From: Siphlonurus alternatus
Taxonomy: Eukaryota; Arthropoda; Insecta; Ephemeroptera; Siphlonuridae
Direction: 5' to 3'
Assembly: GCA_949825025.1 (NCBI GenBank)
Contig: OX463788.1
Span: forward strand, 31,737,715 to 31,801,714
DNA: 64,000 bases
Below the pieces are notes generated by a model that saw nothing but the letters and a program-made list of their open reading frames with translations, ran no database searches and was not told the origin of the DNA. Both the position numbers and the translations under genes were made by a program. Position 1 is the first letter of the stretch. Each line of letters starts with the position of its first letter. This document shows positions 12,034 to 24,900 of this stretch, in pieces.

Positions 12034-15000
12034 TTTAGCTCATTGCAGATAATCATATTGCATCGAAATACTTTTCGAATAATATATGCGCGATAGCTTG
12101 GTATATCTCTTAGAAAGTAAGTAAGCAAGAAAGCAGGCAGGCAGGTAAGCATGCTCAGTCTCATTATACTAGTGCTGATTACATTGAGCTGGCGGAGTGT
12201 GTACATGACAGTGCATACACAAGCCGGAGGTATAGAGACGCTACTGTTCACTACGGTACATACCCACAACGTTGCTTGTTTGCCCTAAGCTGCGCAGTGC
12301 CGCCTCTCCGTTCTTCTGTATACACTTGTCTGTCTATAAGGGCTGTCTCACACAGAAACACATGATATCGCAGCGCATAATGAAAAAGTTAAGTACCTAT
12401 GTGATCAGATGTACGCGCGCCCACAGCTTCGTTTCGTATCATATTGCATGCGATCGTACGTTTCTCATTTAGAACCGGTTCTAAATTTTTATCATACGAA
12501 GTCATACGATATTATGTGATGCGATACGAAGGCAGTGTGCGATCCCCCTTACTCTTCACTTCTCTCGATTCTTTGTTGTGCAAACATTATGCATATTACC
12601 TATATAGAGTATAGGCTTGCATATTATATAAAAATTAAATGAAGGAAAAAGCTTTTTATACATTATTGTAAAGAGGCTTAAAGAAAGAAGAAAAAAATAG
12701 CACGTCATAATTATCAACGAAGATAACGCAGTCATCGTCACTAATTAATAAAAAAATTAATAAAGTTAAAATTTAAAAGGAAACATTTACAGAGCTTAAG
12801 TAAGTATATATACGTATATACAATATATCCAGACATATTGTCAATTAATAATGATGTATCTTCACGTCTTACAAAAAAATGAAATTGATTTATAATTCAT
12901 AAGCTATAAATCAAAACGATAGTTCAACTGCTTTTTACTCTTATACTATATAAATGGTCTAACGCCTTATTCTCCTCCTTCTTTCCGTTTGTCTCTCTTT
13001 TCTTTTTATATACAAAAAAAAAAAATCTTGTTGGTAATTTGAAAGTTGTTGTAAAAGTTTTCTCATTATTCTCACGTTCTCTGAAAGCAATGGAATACGA
13101 CAGCATGGTAAAATATCAGCATTAACTGTGGATTTAGACGAGGATTATTTATTTGTAAATTGGTGTTGAAAGCCACTTGTCAGTCGTGTCAGTTGCCGCC
13201 CGTCGCGCAGTCTTCAGGATCGAGTCTTGTTGTCGACTTTGCATCGAACCGTCGCCGCCGCGGTAATGTCTCGTCAGTTGCCAGCTGATACCTGACACTC
13301 TCACTTTATTGTGCGAGGTAATCGATTGTATCTTATAGAGAACAATTAATATTTATATCATTTCATCTCAATAATCGTTGCTCAACGATTTCACTGTAGT
13401 TTTTTTTATTATTATTATTATTTTTTTTTTTTTTGTAATAATATATAAATCATTTCTGCAGCTATTAAATAAGACATAAATAGGAAACATTCACAAAGCG
13501 ATAAGACATAGGTCAGGATATTTTTACGCCTGGAAAAAAAGTTAATATTAGCAACAAAAAAAAAAATCACGACTTAAATAAAATAAATACTTGTTATTTT
13601 AATAACACCTTTTTCATGTACAAAGTTGAGTATTTAAATGTTATTTAGCTGAGGAAGTGTTTTCTAATGAAATATAATTTTTTTTTTTGAGAAGTTGGCT
13701 ATCACACGATAGATTTTTTATCTTGTGATGTATAATATATATTTTTAATTCTTCTACACGTGTACAAGAATTATTTTTTTTTTTTTTATTTTCTTTATTC
13801 GAACTTTTTCGATTGTACAAGACAACATATGTTCATGTCAAAAAAACTTAATATTAACAAACATACATAACATCAAAACGCAACACTTTATAAATATAAC
13901 AAAGGAAAAAAATAAGTATAAAAAAATGAACCACAATATTAACAAAAAATATGAACCAGGTTTTAAATCATAAGGATACAATACTCTCAGGCAATTTATT
14001 GCTCTCAAAAGCTTTAACTGAATAGAACTCTTTACTTATAAGGACATTTTTTAGCTTCTTTCGGAACAATTTACAATCATTTATATCTTTTAGGCATTTT
14101 GGCAGAAATTCATATATTTTGGCCGTTTGATACATTGCACAAGATTTGTATAAATTAGAGTTCAATTTGTCTGTAACAACATTGGATTTATTCCTGGTAT
14201 TGTAATTATGAACATTATCATTCTGCAAATAAAGGTTAGGGTGGGATTTTTTAAATGAAGCACAGTTTAAGATGTAAATAGACGGAACAGTGAGCATATT
14301 TAGATTTCTAAAATGAGATACACAGGACTGTCCCTTAGGCAGCTTTAATATAGTACGGAGAGCTCGTTTCTGCAAAACAAAGCATCTATTTAGTAGGGCT
14401 GCCTTACTTCCCCAGTGAATAATACCATAAGCCAAATGGGAGTAAATATATGCATAATAAATAGTTAAAAGAGTTTCCACTGAAACATGGTTTCTGATAG
14501 TATATAACATAAAATTTGCTGAATTGATCTTTTTGCATACTGAGTTTACGTGCACACTCCAATCTAAACACTCGTTAACATGCAGACCAAGAAATTTAAC
14601 AGACTCAGCTCTCTTAATGGTTTCATTACAAATTTGCAATAAGTAACTATGACTTGGAATTTGACGAGATGAGTGAAACTGTATAAACTCCGTCTTAGAT
14701 ATGTTAAGGATGAGTCTATTATCATTACACCATGATAGTATCTCGTTTATAGTTAATCTAGCTTTACGTACAAGTTCGTCTTCAGAATCAGCCGTAACTA
14801 TAGCTGTGACGTCATCTGCATATTTAACCAAGACAGCACTAGTTACATGTTCAGGTAAATCATTTGTGCCAGTGTTAAAAAGGGTCGTAGAAACCTTCCC
14901 TCCTTGTGGCACCCCTAAATTAACTGGCAATTTATTAGAGATAAAAGAAGAACAGTGTCCATCTAATATAGCATTAACCTCGACATATTGTTGCCGATCT

Positions 15001-18000
15001 GTCAAATAAGAATCTATTAAATTTCGACTATTTTCTTCAATTCCAATGTTATCAAACTTATGAAGAATAACATTTTTATTTAAACTGTCAAAAGCTTTTG
15101 ACAAATCAAAAAATATAACAAGGCAGAATAGGTTTTGGTTCAATGCTGAATGAACATAACTTAGGAGATCAAACATGGCAGTATCAGTGGAGCGATTTTT
15201 TAAAAATCCATGCTGACAAGGGGTTATTAAATTATTCTCAGTCCTATAATTAGTAATTTGATCATCCATTGTTCCTTCGAGTAGTTTAGCAAATACAGAT
15301 GAATTCGTAATTGGTCTAAAATTATTAATGACATTTTTTGGTCCTTTTTTATGGTTTGCATATACTTTCGATGTTTTAAGACAACTTGGAAAAACACCCT
15401 CCATAATTGAATGATTGATTAAGTTTGAGAGAGGGGTGGCTAATACATGAGCACAATATTTAACAACAGTATATGGAACCTCATCAGGACCAGCGGCAAG
15501 TTTATTTGGTAGAGATTTCATGCGATTTAAGATATAAGCAGGATCAATAGTATTAAATTTCAATGTATTCATCGTTTTAGATTGACTATTGCAATTATTA
15601 GGATTATTTAGATTTAGTGGAAGAAACCTATCAGAAACCATGCGTTCAACTGTGTTTACAAAGAAGTCATTAAATAAATTACTTATCAATACAGGATCAG
15701 AAATAGTAACCCCATCCGTGCAAATTTCAATATTGCCTTGACTAGATGAGTTCTTTTTCGTTTTGCACTCTGTATTAATAACTTTCCAGGTAGCTTTGAT
15801 TTTATTAGTAGCTGTTTTTATTGCTAGATTATTTTCATTAATAATTGCAGAGGAAATATTTTGCCTGTGCAATTTTAGTTTGTCTTTATATTCAATTTCT
15901 TGGGAAGGATTATTAAATTTTACATGATTATGAAATTGTTTTAGAAAAATGCTCTCTTCCTTAAGATAAGGGTTTTTTATAATCCACAAAGGTTTTCTTC
16001 TTTGACAATTTATGATTTTTTTAACTTTAGGAAAGGACTCATTAAAATTATAAAGAAATATTTCAAGAAAAATAGACCATCTTTCATCAGAGCTTAAATA
16101 AGGATTAAACAAACCCTGCCATTGTTCACATAATAAACGCATTAGAAAATTGTCCATATTGCACTTATCAAAAACACGTTTAAAAATTACTTTATTTTTA
16201 GTTTCATGGGATTTACTGTTCTTAATACATAACTTTAAAGTAACTACGGTGAATTTGTGATCTGATAATGTTGTTTTATTAGTCTGAAATTCTGAAACAA
16301 TATCAATATCAATATCAATATTAAGCTCACAAATTAACTAGCATGTTTTAAATTTCTTCTTTTTCTACATAAAACCGTTTTGTAATTAAGTCATGCAAGT
16401 TTTGAGAATTTTACTGTATTGATGTGTATAGTTCCAGTTTAATTTAATAGTTTAGTTTGAGTTTAGTTTCATGAATTCAGTATAGATAAGTAAACTGAAG
16501 TAATTTAAATATGTAAAATTCAGATTTGTTTATCAAAATGAATGAATGGAACCAATGGGTTATTCAATGAAATATTTTTCTAAAATATACATATTTTTTA
16601 AAATTGTTTATGTTAGCGATTATCGGCTTTATTTTACTATCACAATTTTAGGGCCTAACTAATTTTTTAAATGCACCAATCTGTTATAAAGAACTTCAAG
16701 TTAAAAATATTTATTTTTTTTTTAATTATTACAGTTTTTTCAATTGAATATAAAAAACTAAAGGTATATATATATTATAATTATATATAATATATATATT
16801 AATATTATGGTATTGTTTGAATTTAGTTTTTTGTGGCATACGAGTGTTTTCTGTGCTCATATTGTGAAAAATCTGAGCATCTACAGGTAAAGAGAATAAA
16901 ATTGTAAAACGTATATTATTATGAAAAGGTTGAATTTCATGCTCTGATGCAACACTAGTGTAAACCAAGAGGAAACTGACAAAGGCCAATGTTATTAGAT
17001 AGAGGAAGCAGCGAGTGAGAGTATTCTCATATACCGAGTCCTTTGACCAGCTTATCCAATACCATTTTTCTCTCAGTGTGCAATACGAATGTTGGTTCAA
17101 GCGTTGAACAACTAAGGAAATATATAGAAAGAGCACGATGTAGGTTTAACGTAGTTTAAACAAAACATGTCAGGAAAGTTATTTATGTAAAATATATACA
17201 TAAATATATATATGGAATGACTTAGGTTGTATATTATATATAGTGCATATACTATGAAATAAATGTATTTATAAAAAGTCTCAAATGAAAATATATATGC
17301 ATACAAATTTCTTTTAAAACAAATTAAAATCTTTTTTTTTTCAAGAGTTTAAAAAAAAGGGTTTTATGAAGAAATAATAATATATTTTATTATATAGTAT
17401 TATATAATGTAGCTTGGACGTGATATCATTACATGGTAGTACGTGCACTAAAAATATATTTATATATATTATGATGATTAAATAAAAATTTAGTACATTA
17501 TCTAAGTGCTTCTAAAACATTTGTATACGTATGTTACCAACTTTTACTCTATTTGGATGTTATTAAACACTACATGTAACTAAAGTATCACTCTTCTTCT
17601 TGTATTGATATAACCATTACTGTTATTGCTGTTGCTGCTGCTGCTGCAGTGCAATCACATGAGTGGCCGTTACCAATGTTTTCCAATGCTACAGGCCCAC
17701 AACCGTCTTGTGGCCGAGTTGGACGCATTGGGGGTCGAGGTGGTGGAGACACAGAGCTTTGCACAAGATCCAGGGGAGGCCGTCCAAAAGCTGCGCAAGA
17801 AGGATGTGCGCATAGTACTGGGCAACTTTAACGAGACGTGGGCGAGGAGAGTGCTTTGCGAGGCGTACAAACTTAAGATGGTGGGCAGAAAACACCAGTG
17901 GCTCCTCATGGGAACCTACAGGTCAGTCATCAATCATTTATACTCACTACGTTTACATGAACGAGTCGTTATTTGTCAATCCTTTGAGTATATATATAAT

Positions 18001-21000
18001 ATATTAAAATGTATTATATAAATATAATATTATATGTATTAAATTGTATACATTTTTATCACGCGTTCTCAACGGATTTGTACTATCCGCATTCTTGTAT
18101 AATGTTATTTATGGTTAAAAAGAATGTAGCCTTAGCATAATTTACCTCAACCAATTAAATTATATTTCAAATTTAATAAATGCATTGTAATAATATAACT
18201 TTAAAAAAAAAAGTATACATTTCACTGAAATAAATTTTTTTAAATTCAAAACAAAATAAAACTAATTTATTTGTTCCAAACATTAAATTCAATTAGAGTG
18301 ACTATTTTATGCTAAGCTTACTTTATAACTCTCATAAAATTTTAATAAAAATAAAACTTTATTATTTTTTTTATAATATACGCGTACACTGCTCTGAGTG
18401 ATACATATTTTTAATACTTTTACATATAAAAGTATGTTTCTTTAAAAAAAAAAGAAGCAAAAGTAAATATTTTTTTTTCATAAAATGAGTTTGTAAGCTT
18501 GCTCGTTGATGGGTATATTTATGTGGGTAAATATTAACATTTAATTATTTTATAAAACAACAACAACAATACAACATCTAATACTTGCTGCTGCAGGTCT
18601 TATCTTATCTCACTTAATTTCCGAGAGTCAACTATAAGAAAACAAACTGCAACATGTTTTGTTTACATTATTTTAACTTGCTTTGAGCGTGCTTTGAGCT
18701 AATATGAAAAGTTCCGGTTATTGAGCGCATTTGTCACAGTAAACTTTTATAATTAGAGACGACGCAATCCATATTATGTACTGAAACTGGCACAATATTC
18801 TTATAAACACAATTTTAATAATGTGAGGCTTGTTAATAATGTACCAATATCCGTACTCGATCGATCTATTGTATAAATAGGTAAATCAAATGCAGAAAAT
18901 CGTACTACAGTCAAATTTAGTGGAACAGCGTACACGCACTGCACCAATTCCCCTGTTCCACTTTTTATGACTCTGTACACAAGACAGTACTTAAAAGGAG
19001 AAGTATTGATAACTGCAACATTATACTCATTATTAAATACCTTACTTGACGATAGGTGATATATTATAACATTGACATTGCCACTTTTCATTTGCACTTA
19101 AAGTTTAAAAGATTATTTTACCAGTCTTGGATCTCCACTCACCTACGCATGATAGTTATTAAACTGATAAACTCCCTCTTCACCCCATCCTCTAAATATC
19201 CCTTAAATAACACTGTAGTATAGAAAACCATGATCTCCTTTCCTAAAATATAAAAAAAAAGGTTGATGGTTGAGTGAAAAGATGTCACTTATTATAATAT
19301 AACATTTTTATACCTTGTATACATGTGTATCTCGATAGATATAAAGTTACTTTGTTTGTGTACGCAGTGAGCGGTGGTGGGAAGAGACTGGTTTTCCTGG
19401 TGAGAAAGAGCTTCACGACGAGAATACTGGTACCACAGATAGTTGCTCACCCGAACAGCTATCTGACGCTCTCGAGGGATGCATCCTCACCGACTTGCTA
19501 CCTCTGAGCACTAGTGGTGACATCACTGTCTCCGGCATTGTAAGTACACACTGTTTGTTACCCTCCCTCTTCCTACTAACCAACCAGGCTTACTGCTCAC
19601 GTATATTACGTTGTCACGTAGACACTATATACGATGATGACCTGACCTCATAATGACATTTGACCTTATAATACTTACATGCGCAAACTCACACTGATAT
19701 ATAATATATTATATTTTTAAAACAAATAACGTAACATTTTTTTAATAAAATTTTATCTAATTTACATCATACATGTTTGTTTTTATTAATTTTAAAATTT
19801 AATTATAGTGTATATAAATATATTATGAAATATTAAATAGAACTATTTTCAAACAATTCTAAATCATATTTAATATTACGTGAATAAATTTACTTACTAA
19901 ACTTTATATTAATTGTTAAATAAGATGCATAATAAATTATTTTAAGGAAAAGCAAGAACAAGTACTTACGTTATTACGATACTGCTTGCTGCCTGTCTGT
20001 CTGCCTGGCACATGAAATTTGCTTGTCGGCTATTGTGAGTGTATATAGGAGGCTTGAGCGAGGTTTTCAGCAAGCAAGGTGGTGCTGGAGGAGCGACGGA
20101 ATCACCGCTCACTGCGGGCCACCACGATGATAAATTGCTGTAGAAAAGCGCCACAAACAAATTTCTTGTAAAGATAAATGAGGGAGAGTAAGCGAACGAA
20201 CGAACGGCGCTCGCTTGCTCGCTTAGTTTATCACATGTATATAAGAAGACCGTGCTGTAAGCGCAAGTGGGTGGCTTGGATGGGTGGGAGGGTGTCATTC
20301 TAGCTAGCTCTTTGCACGGACAGAAAGAAAAAAAAATATAGTAGGCAAGCACTTGCATAACGACACACAAATAATTGCTCTCATATGATGTTTATAAAGA
20401 TTTACAATAAGCTTCTCATAAATTTCTAAATTCAACTGTCAGTCATTAAATATATTAAACCAAGCACGTTTAAATTCATACTTCTTCAATGTATAACACA
20501 TATCATATTTTTTTTAAATACATTAGAATTTTTAATCTAACAACACTCCTTACTTTATTTGAATTGGTTCAGTAAAAAAAAAAATAATAATAATAATAAT
20601 AATAGTAATACTAATTACAATCAGTACGGATCTGTTGACGACAGATAATGTTACTCTTATGAGGCGTCGTCAACGGATACGTATTAAACACCGTCATGTG
20701 AACGTAGTGGATGGTATAATAAAAAAATGTGCTTAAAAAAATATACATAATTAAATATAATAATGTATCAATACATCGTTATGAATTTACTGGTTACATA
20801 TTTTTTTTTTTTTTTCGCTGTTCAGTTGTATTTATAAATATGTTAATGTTAACGTTGAAAACGGTAACACGCCCAGATGGCTATGTTATTTGCTTTTCAT
20901 CAAAGCTAAAAAAGTTGCATACAATACAGGCGGCTCCTCTAAAAAAAAAAAAAAAAGCTTGAGAACAAAATATAAATTTATTTTGATCGTTTTGTATAGT

Positions 21001-21935
21001 AAAGAATCAAATTACAATTGAATCGCCTATATAATTATATCTGCCTTGTTTACGGGTACATTAATCAAAAATGATTATTTCGCTTTTACTATCAAATGCT
21101 TTATATATGTCAATTGACAAAATTTTCACAAAGATAACAAACACACGAGAGCATGAATAATGACATAGTATTTAATTTTAATCTAAAAAAAGTCTACCCA
21201 TATAATATATATTTAATATTATAGCTTACAACACATGATTGAGCTATCCGATTTATGAAAATATGTATCGTACACATTGTATTTTATTAATTTAAAAATT
21301 AATATTCAACAAAGTAAACATAATAATTAAAAATTAGTATAAAATCAAAATTTATTATATAACAATATTTTAGGGTAGCATAATATTATATTACATTGCT
21401 GGTAGAGAGATGAAAATATACTTTTGTTGCATGCTTCTATTAACGTGACATGTAACAAGTTGGAACACAAGTGTCTGCAGTATCCATTTGGCTTTATTAT
21501 AGCATGGATGATACCATGGTGGACGCACACGCGTGCATGCAATATGGTGTATTCTCCAACAATGTAATATAATATATCATGAAGACAACATGTGTAAATT
21601 CGTACAATGTTATTTGAGACATGTCTCAATTTATTTCAATTAGTTTCATTAAATTAAAATCAATTTCCTTTTCATATAATATATATAATTAAAATAAAAC
21701 ATGTCTATTTAAATAAACCTCATTAAAATTTTACGTACAAAATTTTAATCTTGTAAAATAATTATAAACAATATTTTTGAAATATAAATACGTTTTAACA
21801 ATTTAAACTTTTGTTTCATAAATGAATACAATATTTATAATTAAAATATAATTAATGGATATATATATAATTATAAATGTACATACAATAGACAATAGAG
21901 TTTATAATTATGTAACATAAACGCCATATTAACAC

Positions 21936-21984
<49 letters not shown>

Positions 21985-24900
21985 AATATTTTATCGTAAA
22001 AAGTAAATATTATAGTTTTGAATTTTAATGTCCTCTTCTACTGTGATTAAAAAAGTTTATATGGACTCATATTTTTTTATGTCTATACTTCACTTCAAAC
22101 TTTAAATATTTTAGTCTTTCACTAGTTTCTACACGTTGTAAAATCAAACACATTAAAACTGTCCGCCTATCTCATACGAGATACGGCAACTTTTTTCATC
22201 ACCAAAATAGAGCGTGTTGGTGGTCGTTGCCCCTGTAATTTATGCAACTGCTTCGTTTTGGTGCATAACAATTTGCCTAAACTCAAGGTAGACATTTGAG
22301 TAACTGTAACAAACTATAAGCAACTTCCAAATCTTATATTTCCAGTAACTATAGTCTAAATTATAACAAATTGTCTCCAAAGTTGACACTATAACACTGC
22401 AAAAAGAGCGATAGAATAATTCAAATACCATGATTGTATTGAGTGCTTTTGTACCTTTATAGGAAAATTTTCATACTTCAATTTCTACTAGACGTCTTGT
22501 ATGAAGTCGGTAATTATCTTTTTTAATTGCCTGCCACTAAATTCAGTCAGAAAAAAAAATCTATAATAAAAATCAGTAACGTTACAAAAGCTGTCAAAAC
22601 CTGAACGTGCAAAGTTAGTTTAAATAAGGCAGTTTTGCCTTACTCTACATTACATTTTACTCTTTGTAACTTGGCTAAAATTCTTAAAATGGCTTCACGA
22701 TTTATTCCTGCAGTGCTGTAAAAACTAGTCATAGTCGTGAATTTATAACTATTGCAAGACGATATTTCAACGTTGTAAAAGAAAAAAAAAATAAGGAAGA
22801 TATATATTTATATGGAAAGTGAGAAACTAAAAGCGATGAAACATGGTACGAATTTTTATACGTTATATGAAAACAGAACGTGATTTTTACAGTAAAGATG
22901 TTATAACTTAACAGTGACACTCTGAGTGAGTTACACATAAATTTTTATGTGTTTTTATTTGTATTCAGGTATATCTTTTTTTAAAGTTCTTCAACATTGA
23001 TTGAAATATAAAAAGTAAGAATATTTCAGCACTAAAGAAAAATATAAAGAAATAATAATACATGTTAAAGAAAAAAAGGGGGAAAAGAAAAAAAAGGTTA
23101 ACAATAATATAGAATATTAGTGCATTAAAATTTGAGTCACATATCTAGTTATATGAATGTATCTGGAGTGTCTCTGTGTATTCCCTTTCGTTGAATGTCT
23201 TATACTTTCATTTACAGTTAGACATCCATGCTACTACATTCATGGCTCATAACACAACGTTTTATTGCCTTGTCAGTTGTTTTTACTCGTTATGATCTTT
23301 TGCACGTACAGTTAAAGTAGAGGCTATCATTTATCAACATTAAGAATCCCTAGGCACCAATTATTTCATGTATTACAATCATCGCTGCAAATCGTTGCGT
23401 AAATAATTAACTGGTTAAACTTTTATATATTTATATACTATTATTTATATAAAAATATATTCCATCACTGTTATATTTTTCATATTATAATATATTTAAT
23501 TGTTATTAAATCATAACGAATCTAATATAAGATAAAAAATAATAATTTCATTACGTACAATAAAAGATGAATTTATAAAACTTGAGAAAAACTTTGATAT
23601 CCGATCGTATATTTATGCACAGTAATATTTATTTCCTATACAGGATAGTGATAATAGTTAAAAGAGCAATCAATTAATCGCAATACCATACACTGAAAAT
23701 TGAATATTTAAAAAAAAAAAAAACAGTGTATATTAAATTATGATTTGGTTTGTTTTAAGCCTATATATAAATAATATATATTTATATATTATTTAATATA
23801 TATTTATTAATATTATTATTATATAAAATAATAAACAAAATACCATGAGTTACAAAATTGTATCTAATGAATATAATATATACCGTACAGATGATATAAA
23901 AAAAACACATATTACATTAAATAAACATTAAAATTGAAATTACTAACTCACTGCTCTAGGCAACAAAATTTTAATTACCTGTTTGTATATATCATGCTAT
24001 TCTACACATATATGTAGGTATAGCATGATATTGAGGAAAATATATACAACCTTCATTCGTTGTATTTTGTTCCAATGACTGCGATGACTATGTATGTCTC
24101 ATATAACATCAACAACATGCAGCAGTTCCTTTTTAGTATCTTGATAAGATTTTAATCAAGCACTAGTTACACCGCCCCGCAAGAAGCTATATATAATAGC
24201 TATATACCGACGGTAGTGCAGCCTGCGTAAATTGCGGTAATCCTAATACGTGTCACACGCGCACGGCGGGGGGATCCCCATAACACGCCAGGGGGCTACA
24301 GTATACATACGTAAATTTGTTTTACTTTACGTTTACAATGTGATATTAGTATAGGTAAATAACTCCATTCACATGTATATGAAACTTAAAAAAATAACAT
24401 GAAACAAAATTCGATTTTAAAGTTGATTTAATTTTTTTACCAGAGACATAATTACTAATGATAATATTATATATATAAATATAATTATACATTATACTAC
24501 ACATATTATACTGGAATATTTGTAGTCAAATTTTAGGTGGATGTACACATTTTGCAGTGTATAGGATTTCGCCTTTTACATTCACCAATTGGGTTTTAGT
24601 AAACTTGTTTATCTATTATTATTTTTTCCTCCAAATTATGTATTTTTAACCCAATAAACAATTATTCATTTATTATTAACTAGAATTTGAATTGTCAATA
24701 GTCATGATACGAGTTTTCACATTTCATCATGCATTTTATAAAAATTTAAAATCAATACCCTTTATGACAATAATAATAATAAAAATAATAATAAAAAGAC
24801 TTATAGCTGATAAAGCTAAATTAATTGAAATCAACGTTGGTTCATTAATATATTTTATGCAGCATTTTAAGTGTAAGTGTCACTTTGAATTCAGCAACAG

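Larger units (their letters stand above)
5077..17694 (+). other. GABBR2 intron A-B (12.6 kb)
   Basis: Holds two foldback elements (7599, 12337), TA and GA repeats, LINE 1 and a CpG-rich patch (about 13180-13320). A GC-richer stretch at 5760-5990 is open in places, but its phases do not fit the gene. 6030-7598, 7751-10488 and 16331-17640 show nothing beyond AT-rich sequence. Confidence 0.75.

Noticed and set aside
11979..12472. Frames around 12.0-12.5 kb
   Set aside because: One is driven by the GA repeat, the other lies inside the palindromic element at 12337-12551.
17626..18021. Reading exon B from its upstream ATG as a gene start
   Set aside because: The family alignment places it mid-domain, and the preceding exon A is in phase.
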